A stretch of 29,964 nt of DNA, from contig SLCP01000197.1 in the NCBI GenBank assembly GCA_007125735.1, forward strand, positions 1-29,964, read 5' to 3'. Position numbers and translations under genes: made by a program. The notes below the pieces were generated by a model that was not told where the DNA came from, made no database searches, and saw only the letters and a program-made list of their open reading frames with translations. Source of the stretch: Coriobacteriia bacterium (lineage in GTDB: Bacteria > Actinomycetota > Coriobacteriia > Anaerosomatales > SLCP01). Position 1 is the stretch's first letter. The number at the start of each line of letters is the position of its first letter. Below, one piece after another: positions 1 through 8,646 of the stretch.

Positions 1-971
1 ACGACCTCCTCGAGCTGGCTGTGGTCGGTCGTCGAGAGCGAGGTGAGCGAGACCTCGTCGTAACCGGTACAGGCGAGTCCCTCCATCACCTCGCGCACGA
101 CGTCGTCGGCCGAGCGCTCACGTACCGGGCGGTAGACCATGCCGGCCTGACAGAACCGGCAGCCGCGCGTGCACCCGCGCAGCACCTCGATGGCGACCCG
201 GTCGTGCACAACGTCCATGTACGGCACCACACCGCAAAGCGGCGGGCGATGGGCGGCGAGATCGGCGACGGCGCGCTTGACGACCCGTGCGGGCGCCTCC
301 TGCTGCGCGACCGCAGGCGTTCCCGGTGCTGTCTCGTAGAGCGAAGGGACGTACACGCCCGGGATCGCCGCAAGGCGTGCGAGCACCTCTCGGCGCGACG
401 CCCCGCTCGCACGTGCAGCGACGTGAACGCGGACGATGTCAAGGACCGCGTCTTCTCCCTCGCCGATGAGCACGGCGTCGAAGAACGGGGCGATCGGCTC
501 GGGGTTGTACGCGCACGGGCCTCCGCCCACCACGAGCGGGTGATCGTCGGTGCGGTGCTCGGCACGCAGGGGCACGTTGGCGAGATCGAGCAGTTCGAGC
601 ACGTTGGTGTAGGTGAGTTCGTAGGGCAGCGTGATGCCGAGGAGATCGAACTCGGCCACAGGCGTGAGCGATTCGAGCGAGAAGAGCGGGATGTCCTCTG
701 CGCGCATCTCGGCGGCCATATCGGTCCACGGCACGTAGACGCGCTCTGCCGCGAACCCCTCCTCGGCGTTGAGGCGCTGGTACAAGATCGCGAGCGCCTG
801 GTTCGCTTGGCCGATCTCGTAGGTGTCGGGATACGCGAGGGCGACCCGGTACTCAGCGGCGCGGTCTCTGACCGCTCCCCACTCGCTGTCGATGTAGCGG
901 GCGGGCCGCTCGACCCGGGCGAGCACGCGCTCGAGCCGCTCCCACGTCACGGCCGATGACTCAGGAGGCAC
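1..971 (-). CDS. B12-binding-domain radical SAM protein (TIGR03960-like), 3' part beyond window
   Basis: Reading leftward, about 323 codons are open and the gene runs off the window edge, so the C-terminus is missing. The N-terminal half resembles the cobalamin-binding-like domain of the TIGR03960 radical SAM family (segments such as VALAYPDTYEIG and VVGGGPCAYNPEP). It is followed by the radical SAM Cys motif CTRGCRFC (CxxxCxxC), which binds the [4Fe-4S] cluster that cleaves S-adenosylmethionine. The substrate is unknown. I chose the GTG at 971 because a GAAGG-type Shine-Dalgarno lies about 6 bases upstream. It overlaps the preceding DUF697 gene by 11 bases; a GTG at 950 is the alternative. 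This family commonly sits with a TIGR03936 gene and the rplU-rpmA-obg genes, which would lie outside the window. Family assignment is firm, role is not. Confidence 0.85.
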   Translation of the reverse strand, partial: MPPESSAVTWERLERVLARVERPARYIDSEWGAVRDRAAEYRVALAYPDTYEIGQANQALAILYQRLNAEEGFAAERVYVPWTDMAAEMRAEDIPLFSLESLTPVAEFDLLGITLPYELTYTNVLELLDLANVPLRAEHRTDDHPLVVGGGPCAYNPEPIAPFFDAVLIGEGEDAVLDIVRVHVAARASGASRREVLARLAAIPGVYVPSLYETAPGTPAVAQQEAPARVVKRAVADLAAHRPPLCGVVPYMDVVHDRVAIEVLRGCTRGCRFCQAGMVYRPVRERSADDVVREVMEGLACTGYDEVSLTSLSTTDHSQLEEV

Positions 972-1857
972 GAGCGTCCTTCAGGCGTTTGACGGCTGCA
1001 TCCCGGGCCTCGACGGCCTTGTGCGCGACGCTCGAGAGGTCGGCGCCCTGCTCGAAGTAGGCGATGGCCGCCTTGCCCATCGCGATGGTCCCGCCGTAGC
1101 CGATCGCGCCTTTGACCGCCCACCCGAATCCGGGAACGACACCGAGGGCCTGACGGGCTACGGTTCTCAAGGCGAAACCGCCCCCTACGACGGCGAGCAA
1201 CTCCTTGGCGCGCTCGGAACCGAGCGGCTGACCGTACGCGGCTGCGATCTGGAGCAACATCTTGGCTTGGTTCAGCGTCATCACCGGCATGTCCGCGCCA
1301 GGGATGAAGAGTACGGCGCCTACGAGGGCGTTCTGCGTGGCAGTGGCCTTGACGGCCTCCTCGGCCACGGCCGAGCGCATGAACGCGAAGTTGTGAGCGA
1401 GCGCAAGACGCTTGCCCGAGAGCCGCTCGACCAGCCACGACGCGAGTTCACGATCGACCGCGAGCTCGGCATCGAGAGCGGCGACCGTGTCGGCGTAAGG
1501 GTGCCCGACACGCTCCGCGACCTCGAGGTGGGTCTCCGCCACGCCGATCGCGACGGTATGGAGACCCTGCTCGCGGGCGTCGGCAAGCACCTCGGAAAGG
1601 CCCCCGGCGCCGCTGCCGACGAGGCCGACCACCGCGTCGGTCGATGCATGGAACCCGATCGACACGCCAGGCTCGGTGACCTCGATGCCGAGTTTCGCGC
1701 CGGCGGTCTGAGGCCTGAAGCGATCCCTCACGGCATCGATGAGCTCGTCAGGTGCGTCGGCCTCGATGACGATCGCTATGCGAAGCGGCTTCTCGCGCTC
1801 TTCTCGGATCTTCGTGCTCGACCGTACGATGTCTCGGACGTTGACGGGCAGAGCCAC
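961..1857 (-). CDS. DUF697 (YcjF-like) domain protein
   Basis: 298 residues. The C-terminal half (about residues 150-275) matches the DUF697 pattern: a Gly/Pro-rich hydrophobic stretch (FIPGADMPVMTLNQAKMLL), then an AAAYGQPLGSERAKELL-type helix and a second hydrophobic segment ending in a PGFGW turn, suggesting membrane association. The N-terminal 120 residues look like an alpha/beta domain (RIAIVIEADAP, VVGLVGSGAGG), but no P-loop GTPase motif is visible, although DUF697 often follows a GTPase domain. The start is GTG with a strong GAGGAGGG ribosome site 5 bases upstream. It lies 25 bases after rodA and overlaps the radical SAM gene, so it is probably the tail of the mre/rod transcript. Function unknown. 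Confidence 0.75.
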   Translation of the reverse strand: MALPVNVRDIVRSSTKIREEREKPLRIAIVIEADAPDELIDAVRDRFRPQTAGAKLGIEVTEPGVSIGFHASTDAVVGLVGSGAGGLSEVLADAREQGLHTVAIGVAETHLEVAERVGHPYADTVAALDAELAVDRELASWLVERLSGKRLALAHNFAFMRSAVAEEAVKATATQNALVGAVLFIPGADMPVMTLNQAKMLLQIAAAYGQPLGSERAKELLAVVGGGFALRTVARQALGVVPGFGWAVKGAIGYGGTIAMGKAAIAYFEQGADLSSVAHKAVEARDAAVKRLKDARAS

Positions 1858-1882
1858 GGGTATCCCTCCTCGGCGGTCGGTC

Positions 1883-2998
1883 TCAGGCGGCCCGGCGTCT
1901 GGCCCATATCGACAAAAGCATACCCGTTCCGGCCAGATTGGTGATCATCGACGAGGACCCGAAGCTCAAGAACGGGAGCGGCAGGCCGGTGATCGGCAAG
2001 ATTCCGATGGTCATACCGATGTTCTGCACGATGTGGAACGTCCACATCGTGATGAGGCCGACGGCGATGAGCGATTGGAGCAGATCGCGCGCGGAGGTCG
2101 CGATCTCGAGGGCGGTCACGAGGAACCCGAGGTATAGCAGGAGCAACACGACGGCTCCAACGAAGCCGAGCTCTTCGCCGAGCACCGAGAAGATGAAGTC
2201 CGTGTGACGCTCGGGCAAGAAGTTGAGGTTCGACTGCGTGCCCTGTCCGAGACCCTTGCCGGTCAGCCCGCCCGAACCGATGGCGATCATCGACTGGTTC
2301 AGGTTGTAGCCCGCCCCTTGCGTGTCGTGCTCGGGATTGAGGAAGACGAGCAATCGGTCGCGCTGGTACTCCCTGATGATGTCGAGTTGAATGACCGCGC
2401 CCAGCCCGACGATGGCGACGAGCCCCAGGATGAGGAAGAAGCGCGGCTTCATCCCTCCCACGAGCAGCATGCCAAGCGTGATGGCGATGAAAACGAGTCC
2501 GGTGCCGAGATCGGGCTGGAGCAGGATGAGCCCGAACGGCAGTGCGAGGTACGCGAGCACCTGCGCGACGTCCCTCCCCCGCTCGATCCGTCCCTTGAAC
2601 TTCGAGATGACGATGGCCATGATCACGATCGTGAGGAGCTTCGCGGGCTCCGAGGGCTGGAACAGCGACACGCCGCCCACCTCGAGCCAGCGCGTAGCAC
2701 CCGATACCTGCGAGCCGAGGCCCGGGATACGCGGCGAGATGACGAGTGCGGCGTTGAGTACGACGAGCGGACCGAGCCAGCCCTCTAGTTTTCGGTAGTC
2801 GATCGACCATGCGGCGACGAGTACGCCGAGACCGATCGCGATCCCGACCATCTGACGTGCGAACATCGCGGCGCCCGACCCGAACCCAGAGGTGGCCGAG
2901 TGAACCATCAGGGCGCCGTACGCGAGAAGTGCGATCACGATCAAGACGAGCGGGATGTTGGTCCACGTGCGGAACTTGTCGAGGCGAGTGGTCGTCAC
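1883..2998 (-). CDS. rodA: Rod-shape-determining glycosyltransferase RodA (SEDS family)
   Basis: 371 residues, about ten hydrophobic membrane segments. RodA is the SEDS-family peptidoglycan polymerase that uses lipid II during side-wall growth, paired with PBP2. Family hallmarks are visible: the RWLEVGG..LFQPSEPAKL segment, ERHTDFIFSVLGEELGF, and the C-terminal PLPFLSFGSSS signature. Length is normal for RodA/FtsW proteins. It starts at a GTG 7 bases after the PBP2 stop, and its placement directly behind mrdA in an mre cluster favours RodA over FtsW or SpoVE. Confidence 0.93.
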   Translation of the reverse strand: MTTTRLDKFRTWTNIPLVLIVIALLAYGALMVHSATSGFGSGAAMFARQMVGIAIGLGVLVAAWSIDYRKLEGWLGPLVVLNAALVISPRIPGLGSQVSGATRWLEVGGVSLFQPSEPAKLLTIVIMAIVISKFKGRIERGRDVAQVLAYLALPFGLILLQPDLGTGLVFIAITLGMLLVGGMKPRFFLILGLVAIVGLGAVIQLDIIREYQRDRLLVFLNPEHDTQGAGYNLNQSMIAIGSGGLTGKGLGQGTQSNLNFLPERHTDFIFSVLGEELGFVGAVVLLLLYLGFLVTALEIATSARDLLQSLIAVGLITMWTFHIVQNIGMTIGILPITGLPLPFLSFGSSSMITNLAGTGMLLSIWARRRAA

Positions 2999-3005
2999 CG
3001 ACGTA

Positions 3006-4862
3006 TCACCGCGACCTGTCCTGGGCTTTCACGTGTTCGACTTGAAGGCCGAGCAACTGAGCGAGGATGGAGCGGGCCGCGGGAGCCGCCATCGCACCGC
3101 CATGCCCACCCTGCTCGAGAACGACCGCGACCGCATACCGGGGTTCCTCGGCCGGAGCGTACGCGGTGAACCACGCATAGTTGTCGCGACCGTAGACCTC
3201 TGCGGTACCGGTCTTGCCGGCCACGCTCGCACCGAACGACCGGAAGGCGCTCGCCCCGGTGCCCCTGGTAGTGACGGCGACGAGGGAGTCGTGGATCGCC
3301 CGCAGGTTCGCCTCAGACGCCCCGATCTCGTGCGCTACCTCGGGCTCGTACGTACGCACCGACTCGCCCTTGGCATCGAGCACCTCTTTGAGGATGTGCG
3401 GGCGCATGATGGTTCCGTCGTTTCCGAGCCCAGCGAACGCGGCAGCCATCTGGAGAGGCGTGGTGAGCATGTCGCCCTGACCGATCGAGATGTTGACCGT
3501 ATCGCCGGGAAGCCACGTGCGGTACTCGGGGTAGTTGCGGTTGAAATCGGCTTTCCAGGCGGCGTCAGGCACCCTTCCTGCGACTTCGCCCGGCAGGTCG
3601 ATGCCGAGCTTCGCGCCCAAGCCGAACTGGCGCGACCACGCTTGGAGCTCCTCGTTGCCGCGCCGATGCAGCTCGTGGCCGATCTCGTAGTACACGGTAT
3701 CGCACGAGTGGGCCATGCCTCCCGTGAAGCCGATGGATCCGTGCCCCGTGCGCAACCAACACCGCTTGGGCCACTGCTCGCCCATCCCGGTCCACGTGCC
3801 GGAGCAGTAGTACGTGCTCCCGGTCGACGTGATGCCGTGCTCGAGACCAGCGAGCGCGGTGACGACCTTGAACGTGGAGGCCGGTGGGTAACCAGCCTGG
3901 ATGGCGCGGTTGTTGAGCGGGTATTCGCTGTCCTTGGCGTTGAGACGGTCCCACTCGGCCTGGGAGATGCCCCCGGTGAACAGGGTCGGGTCGTACGTTG
4001 GTACGCTCGCCATAGCGAGCACCTCGCCGGTCGTCACATCGAGCGCGACCGCGGCACCCGCGCGGGCGTTGGGGAACTCGTCAGCGCGCGCGTCGGCGAG
4101 CGCATCGAGGAGCGCCTGCTCGGCCACGGCCTGGACACCGGCATCGAGCGTGAGCACGATATCGCGTCCGGCAACCGGCTCAGCCTCGTCGATGACCCTG
4201 CGAAGTGAGCCCATCGCATCGACCTCGACACGCTGATAGCCCTTGAGACCCTGCAGGACGGACTCGTATTGGCGCTCCGCCCCAGACCTGCCGACGATAT
4301 CGCCGAACGCGTAATCGGACATCTCCGTCTCTTGCAGCTGGGCCTCGGGGATCTCCCCCGTGTACCCGAGCACGTGAGCCGCGAGCGTGCCATGCGGGTA
4401 TTCGCGAACCGGGACAACCGAAACATCCACCCCGGGATAGTCGGTCTGGTGCTCGGCAAGGTAGGCGACCGTGCGCATCGGCACATCCACTGCGACGAGG
4501 CGCGGCTTGAGCGGTGCCTCCCTGACCGAGGTGACGCGTTCTACGACCTCGTTGTAGGGCATGTCGAGCACCACGGAAAGCCGGTACAGCAAGTCTTCGT
4601 CGTCCTTGGCGGCCGGCACTACCGTGACCCCGAGGGTCGAGCGATTCGTCACCAACGGCTCGCCATTGCGATCGAGGATCCGGCCGCGCGGCGCCTCTAC
4701 CGCAACCTCACGTACCCGGTTGTTTTCCGCTGCAGCCGCGAACTCGTCGGCAGAGAGTACCTGCATACTCCACAGCCGGACGAACAACACGCCGAGCGCG
4801 ACGAGGAGAACCCCGGCGAGCACGGCATAGCGGTGTCTCAATCGTTCCTGATACGTGGACAT
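3006..4862 (-). CDS. mrdA: Penicillin-binding protein 2, peptidoglycan transpeptidase
   Basis: 618 residues. A single N-terminal membrane anchor (about residues 13-34) is followed by a dimerisation domain (about 50-230) and a transpeptidase domain. The active-site motifs are all present: SxxK as S329-T-F-K332, SxD as S386-C-D388 (a common variant of SxN in class B PBPs of the PBP2 type), and K550-T-G-T553. PBP2 cross-links new glycan strands made by RodA. The ATG start has an AGGGAGA ribosome site 5 bases upstream. It lies between mreD and rodA. Two extra Cys residues near the active site (YYCSG and KRCWL) could form a disulfide outside the membrane. Confidence 0.95.
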   Translation of the reverse strand: MSTYQERLRHRYAVLAGVLLVALGVLFVRLWSMQVLSADEFAAAAENNRVREVAVEAPRGRILDRNGEPLVTNRSTLGVTVVPAAKDDEDLLYRLSVVLDMPYNEVVERVTSVREAPLKPRLVAVDVPMRTVAYLAEHQTDYPGVDVSVVPVREYPHGTLAAHVLGYTGEIPEAQLQETEMSDYAFGDIVGRSGAERQYESVLQGLKGYQRVEVDAMGSLRRVIDEAEPVAGRDIVLTLDAGVQAVAEQALLDALADARADEFPNARAGAAVALDVTTGEVLAMASVPTYDPTLFTGGISQAEWDRLNAKDSEYPLNNRAIQAGYPPASTFKVVTALAGLEHGITSTGSTYYCSGTWTGMGEQWPKRCWLRTGHGSIGFTGGMAHSCDTVYYEIGHELHRRGNEELQAWSRQFGLGAKLGIDLPGEVAGRVPDAAWKADFNRNYPEYRTWLPGDTVNISIGQGDMLTTPLQMAAAFAGLGNDGTIMRPHILKEVLDAKGESVRTYEPEVAHEIGASEANLRAIHDSLVAVTTRGTGASAFRSFGASVAGKTGTAEVYGRDNYAWFTAYAPAEEPRYAVAVVLEQGGHGGAMAAPAARSILAQLLGLQVEHVKAQDRSR

Positions 4863-4915
4863 GGAGATCTCCCTGGAGCCCCCGGAAGGCGACGACGGCC
4901 GGTGGTGGCACTCGT

Positions 4916-5428
4916 CTACGACAGGCGCCGGAACATGGTCACCGAGCGCTCTTCACGCAAGAACCGGGCCAGCCATGGGTAGATGAAGACGGCAACACCT
5001 ACATTATACAGGGCGCTTGGGACCACGACTGTGAAGAAGGCACGGAGACTCATCGAAGCCTCGCCGAGGAACGCGAGCGCCGAGCTGTACGCCGTCCCGG
5101 CTGCCAGTCCCGCAAGGAAGAGGACGACGAGCGGTACCGACCAGCCTTCCGCAAACGTGTTCTCCTTGAGCGAGCCCGCAAGATAGGCAGCCAGACAGAA
5201 GACGAGCGCGCCGGGACCGATCGGAGCGGTGCCCACGAGGTCGAAGAGGAATCCTCCTGCGAAACCGGCCCCCATCCCGACCCGGGGACCCTGGACGAGC
5301 CCGAGTGTGACGACCACGATGAACAGGAAGTCAGGGGTCACGCCTGCTATCTGGATGTAGGGCGCGAGCCCTGCATGCAGGAGCAGTGCAACGAGAAGCG
5401 CTCCGGCTGCCGTCAGTACGCGATTCAC
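4916..5428 (-). CDS. mreD: Rod-shape-determining membrane protein MreD
   Basis: 170 residues, nearly all hydrophobic, with about five or six membrane segments. MreD is an integral membrane partner of MreC in the elongation complex. Identity rests on size, topology, an RVGMGAGFAGGFLFDLVG stretch typical of MreD proteins, and position between mreC and mrdA. It begins at a GTG that overlaps the mreC stop by 4 bases, so the two are probably translationally coupled. Confidence 0.9.
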   Translation of the reverse strand: MNRVLTAAGALLVALLLHAGLAPYIQIAGVTPDFLFIVVVTLGLVQGPRVGMGAGFAGGFLFDLVGTAPIGPGALVFCLAAYLAGSLKENTFAEGWSVPLVVLFLAGLAAGTAYSSALAFLGEASMSLRAFFTVVVPSALYNVGVAVFIYPWLARFLREERSVTMFRRLS

Positions 5429-6282
5429 TCTCCCCCTCCTTCCTCGACCTCGCCCACGACGCCGAGCAGGACGAGCACCTCTTCGACCGACGCCAAGTCG
5501 ACGTTGGAACGGACTCGTATCGCGGGGTGAAGATCGGCCTCGGCCTGCTGTACCTCGGCCACCTCCCCGATGAACAGACCCCGTGGATAGATGCCGCCGA
5601 GCCCGGAGCTCAAAACGGCATCACCGACCGTCACCGTCGCCTCGCGACTCACGAACTCCATCGTGAGCCCGCCGTCGATCGATCCGGTCACAACCCCCTC
5701 GGCCCTGCTCGACTGAAGCATCGCCGCAACGCCACTCTGCTGGTCGGTGATGAGCCTGACGCGGCTCGATCGCTCCGCCGTCTCGATCACCTTGCCGAGC
5801 AACCCGTGCGAGGTGAGCACCGGCATGTCCGGCTCGACACCATCGACGCTGCCGCGATCGATCGTGACTACGGCTTCCCACATGTTCGCCGGGCGAGCGA
5901 TGATGCGTGCGCCCAGCGCGTCGAACTCGCGCGCCTCCACGAACCCGACGAGGTCGCGGAGGCGTTCGTTCTCGAGCCTCGCTTCCTCGAGTTCGACGAT
6001 GCGCTGCCGCAACGTCGCGTTCTGCTCTTGGAGCGCCTCGAGTTCGGCACGCGATACGGTCGCCCCGGAGAACCAGGCGCCGACCGCTCTGAGCGGTGAG
6101 GTGAGGACGGCACCGGTCCGGCCCACGGGGGCCGTCACGCCGTGGACGACGCCACGCACCTGCCGCAGCGGGCCGGATTCGCCTTCGCGGTAGTAGACGG
6201 TGGTGAGCAGGAAGGCTGCGACCACGAGTGCCACGAGCACCCAGCCGCCCCGTGATTTCTCGCGCTGAGAGAACCTCATCAT
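5425..6282 (-). CDS. mreC: Rod-shape-determining protein MreC
   Basis: 285 residues. It has one N-terminal membrane anchor (about residues 13-30), then a predicted coiled coil (about 75-115, rich in L, E, Q and R), then a beta-rich extracytoplasmic domain with the MreC pattern LGARIIARPANMWEAVVTID and a GVVTGSI segment. MreC links cytoplasmic MreB to PBP2 and RodA outside the membrane. It starts 6 bases after the mreB stop with an AGGA ribosome site. The next codon is also ATG, so the true start may be one residue later. Confidence 0.94.
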   Translation of the reverse strand: MMRFSQREKSRGGWVLVALVVAAFLLTTVYYREGESGPLRQVRGVVHGVTAPVGRTGAVLTSPLRAVGAWFSGATVSRAELEALQEQNATLRQRIVELEEARLENERLRDLVGFVEAREFDALGARIIARPANMWEAVVTIDRGSVDGVEPDMPVLTSHGLLGKVIETAERSSRVRLITDQQSGVAAMLQSSRAEGVVTGSIDGGLTMEFVSREATVTVGDAVLSSGLGGIYPRGLFIGEVAEVQQAEADLHPAIRVRSNVDLASVEEVLVLLGVVGEVEEGGGE

Positions 6283-6288
6283 GTGTTC

Positions 6289-7329
6289 CTAGCGTGAACC
6301 GGTGAGGACCTTCTTGAGCGCGTCGATCTCCTCGAGGGCCTGGGCAGAGCCGTCGACGACGTTCGTCAAGGCGTTCTCAGACACATGCACGGGCATGCCG
6401 GTCTCGTGTTTGATCCGCTCGTCGAGACCTTTGAGCAACGCGCCGCCCCCGGTGAGCACGATGCCGTACTCCATGAGGTCGCTCGCCAGTTCCGGCGGCG
6501 TCTGCTCGAGGGTCCCCTTCACGGCCGCCACGATCGCGGCGATGGGCTCCTCGAGGGCCTCGCGAATCTCCTCGGACTCCATCGTCACGGTGCGAGGCAG
6601 TCCGGTCAGAAGGTCCCTGCCGCGGATCTCCACGTCGATCTCCTCGAGCAACGGCCACGCGCTCCCGATCTCGAACTTGATCTCCTCGGCGGTCCTCTCG
6701 CCGATGAGTACGTTGTACGCGCGCTTGACGTGGCCGATGATCGCCTCGTCGAACTCGTCGCCGGCGATCCTGATCGACTGCGCTACGACGATGCCGCCAA
6801 GCGAGATGACCGCCACCTCGGTGGTACCGCCGCCGATGTCGACGACCATATTGCCGGTAGGCTCCTGGATCGGCAGGCCCGAACCGATCGCCGCGGCCAT
6901 CGGCTCCTCGATGAGGTACGCCTGCCTGGCGCCCGCCTGCATCGTGGCTTCGAAGACGGCACGCTTCTCGACCTCGGTGACGCCGCTCGGAACGCACACC
7001 ACCACGCGGGGCTTGGGCTGCCACGGGTAGCGCTTCACGCGCGTCTTGCTGATGAAGTAGCGCAGCATCGACTCGGTGACCTCGAAGTCCGCGATGACCC
7101 CGTCCTTGAGCGGACGGATCGCGACGATGCTGCCGGGGGTGCGGCCGAGCATGCGCTTGGCCTCGATCCCGACGGCAAGCACCCGCTTCGTGTCTTTCTC
7201 GACCGCGACGACCGAGGGCTCGATGAGTACGATGCCTCTGCCGCGCACGGATACGAGCGTGTTAGCTGTCCCGAGGTCGACGGCCATATCGCCGCCCCAC
7301 GAGTTGAAGAACATGTCGATGAGCGACAC
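6289..7329 (-). CDS. mreB: Actin-like cytoskeletal protein MreB
   Basis: 346 residues from the chosen start, the normal MreB length. The actin-fold nucleotide motifs are present: DLGTANTL (phosphate 1), DIGGGTTEVAV (phosphate 2) and TGGGALLKGLD (adenosine). MreB polymerises on the inner membrane face and guides side-wall synthesis by the downstream gene products. The frame stays open to 7566, but the extra residues are Ser/Arg-rich and unlike MreB. The GTG at 7329 has a GAAGGGAG site 11 bases upstream and gives VSLIDMFFNSWGG; the ATG at 7314 lacks a usable ribosome site. Confidence 0.94.
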   Translation of the reverse strand: MSLIDMFFNSWGGDMAVDLGTANTLVSVRGRGIVLIEPSVVAVEKDTKRVLAVGIEAKRMLGRTPGSIVAIRPLKDGVIADFEVTESMLRYFISKTRVKRYPWQPKPRVVVCVPSGVTEVEKRAVFEATMQAGARQAYLIEEPMAAAIGSGLPIQEPTGNMVVDIGGGTTEVAVISLGGIVVAQSIRIAGDEFDEAIIGHVKRAYNVLIGERTAEEIKFEIGSAWPLLEEIDVEIRGRDLLTGLPRTVTMESEEIREALEEPIAAIVAAVKGTLEQTPPELASDLMEYGIVLTGGGALLKGLDERIKHETGMPVHVSENALTNVVDGSAQALEEIDALKKVLTGSR

Positions 7330-7379
7330 GGTCGCTGCGGCTCCCTTCGCACGCGAACTCCCTGCTCCCGGACCGGAAG

Positions 7380-7385
7380 AGTGTA
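7380..7385 (-). promoter_or_regulatory. Candidate -10 element for mreB
   Basis: In the 109-base gap between radC and mreB, the minus strand carries TACACT, a 4-of-6 match to TATAAT. It would place transcription start roughly 45 bases upstream of the chosen mreB start. No good -35 hexamer is visible 16-18 bases upstream, so this is weak support. Confidence 0.3.
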
Positions 7386-7438
7386 GCACAGCGACGATGC
7401 GCGGATAGGTTTCGGGACGGTGACGGATGCAGGAGCGC

Positions 7439-8101
7439 TCACATGAGCCCGAGGTCGCGCAGGGACGCGTGTTCTCCCCCGTCGCCGATGATGACGTGGT
7501 CGAGCACTTCGATGCCGAGGACGTCGCCCGCGCGCACGAGGCGCCTCGTGAGTTGGATGTCCGCACCCGATGGCGTGGGATCGCCGCTCGGGTGGTTGTG
7601 AACCACCACCACGGATGCCGCCGAACAGCGTACCGCCTCTTTGAACAGCTCCCGCGGGTGCACGATCGAGGCGTTCAGGCTGCCGACCGAGATCTCGACC
7701 ATGCGAACGAGCCGGTTCTTCGTGTTCAGCGCGAGCGACCAGAAGTGCTCGCGCTCCGCACCGCGCAGCTGTGGCCAGCAGAGTGCCACGACGTCTTCGG
7801 GCGTCTGGATGCTGCGCTGGCTGCCCCCTCGCCACACGGCGGCTCGCCGGCTCATCTCGAGGCACGCAAGCACGCGCGCTGCTCCCGCCGGGCCGACACC
7901 GGGAACCGCGGTCAGATCCTCGGCGCTCGCTCTCCATAGCGCGTCCGGCACGGGATACGCCTCGAGTAGCCGGCGGCCGCGCTCCTCCCCCTCCTCACCC
8001 ATCAGCACTGAGAGCAACGCAGCGTCGGACACCGACTCCAGATGTCCGGACAAGATCATCGTTCGCGGGGTGCGAGAGCTCCCCATCAGGCGTGGCGCCA
8101 T
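7439..8101 (-). CDS. radC: RadC family JAB/JAMM-domain protein
   Basis: 220 residues. A helix-hairpin-helix segment (AVPGVGPAGAARVL, about residues 52-65) precedes the JAB/MPN domain, which carries the complete zinc motif H168-N-H170-(x10)-D181 in HNHPSGDPTPSGAD. The family is named for an old DNA-repair phenotype that has been disputed, and its reaction is not firmly known. The ATG at 8101 has an excellent AAGGAGGTG ribosome site 8 bases upstream. Longer upstream reading in this frame overlaps the Gx transporter gene and is not coding-like. The gene lies just before mreB, as it does in many Gram-positive genomes. Confidence 0.92.
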   Translation of the reverse strand: MAPRLMGSSRTPRTMILSGHLESVSDAALLSVLMGEEGEERGRRLLEAYPVPDALWRASAEDLTAVPGVGPAGAARVLACLEMSRRAAVWRGGSQRSIQTPEDVVALCWPQLRGAEREHFWSLALNTKNRLVRMVEISVGSLNASIVHPRELFKEAVRCSAASVVVVHNHPSGDPTPSGADIQLTRRLVRAGDVLGIEVLDHVIIGDGGEHASLRDLGLM

Positions 8102-8115
8102 CGGCGCCCACCTCC

Positions 8116-8646
8116 TTACCTGCCAGCAGCCGACAAGACCGGTCGGGGCGTGCGGGAGATCAGGAGACGGGCGAGATACCCGATCGCGAGCCCTGAAGGA
8201 AGGCTCAACGCAAGGGAGAGCGGAGCAAGGGAGAGCGGAGCGGCGGTCCCTACGAGCAGCGCGGCGACGACGAGCTGCGCGAGACAGTGTGCGGCCGAAC
8301 CGGCGACCGCCCAGCCGAGTACCGAAAAGGTCGGCCCGAAGCGCTGCAACACCACCATCACTGCGAGCGATGCGACCGCCCCCGCGACAGACATCGCGAA
8401 CACCGGTCCAGCAAGAGTGCCGCTCGCAAGCGCGACGACGAACACCCGACCGAGGGACACGGCGGCGGCCCGGGCGGGGCCGAGGTGGACGAGTGCGACG
8501 ATCACGGCGATGTTCGCAAGTCCAAGCTTGAGCCCGGGCACTGGAAGGGGTGGCCACAGCACCGCCTCGGCATAGCCGATGACCGAAGCGACGCAGATCA
8601 GCAGGGCCGTGTGCACGAGCGCCGACGCGTCAGCGTGAGCGCGCAT
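8116..8646 (-). CDS. Gx transporter family protein (heptaprenyl diphosphate synthase component I-like)
   Basis: 176 residues, hydrophobic, about five membrane segments. The pattern VPGLKLGLANIAVIVAL, followed by LGRVFVVALASGTL, is typical of the Gx transporter (Hpre_diP_synt_I) family. Despite that name, members look like substrate-binding membrane components of small-molecule uptake systems rather than prenyl synthases. The ATG at 8646 has a GGAGGG ribosome site. The gene overlaps the NusG-domain gene by 17 bases. This pair is often found beside rnf genes in anaerobes, but the substrate is unknown. An APLSL pair near the C-terminus comes from a 15-base tandem duplication. Confidence 0.8.
   Translation of the reverse strand: MRAHADASALVHTALLICVASVIGYAEAVLWPPLPVPGLKLGLANIAVIVALVHLGPARAAAVSLGRVFVVALASGTLAGPVFAMSVAGAVASLAVMVVLQRFGPTFSVLGWAVAGSAAHCLAQLVVAALLVGTAAPLSLAPLSLALSLPSGLAIGYLARLLISRTPRPVLSAAGR
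8210..8239. repeat. Two perfect 15-base tandem copies inside the Gx transporter gene
   Basis: GCAAGGGAGAGCGGA occurs twice head to tail (8210-8224 and 8225-8239). It keeps the reading frame and encodes a repeated APLSL in a hydrophobic segment. It looks like a recent slippage duplication. Confidence 0.8.

Noticed and set aside
2955..4208. 417-codon plus-strand open frame across mrdA
   Set aside because: Antisense shadow of a clear PBP2 gene. The predicted protein is Arg/Gly/Asp-rich with no family pattern, and long antisense frames are expected in very GC-rich DNA.
7330..7566. N-terminal extension of MreB by 79 residues
   Set aside because: The extra residues are Ser/Arg-rich and absent from MreB, and they cross the intergenic region and the end of radC. 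The GTG at 7329 with a GAAGGGAG site is preferred.
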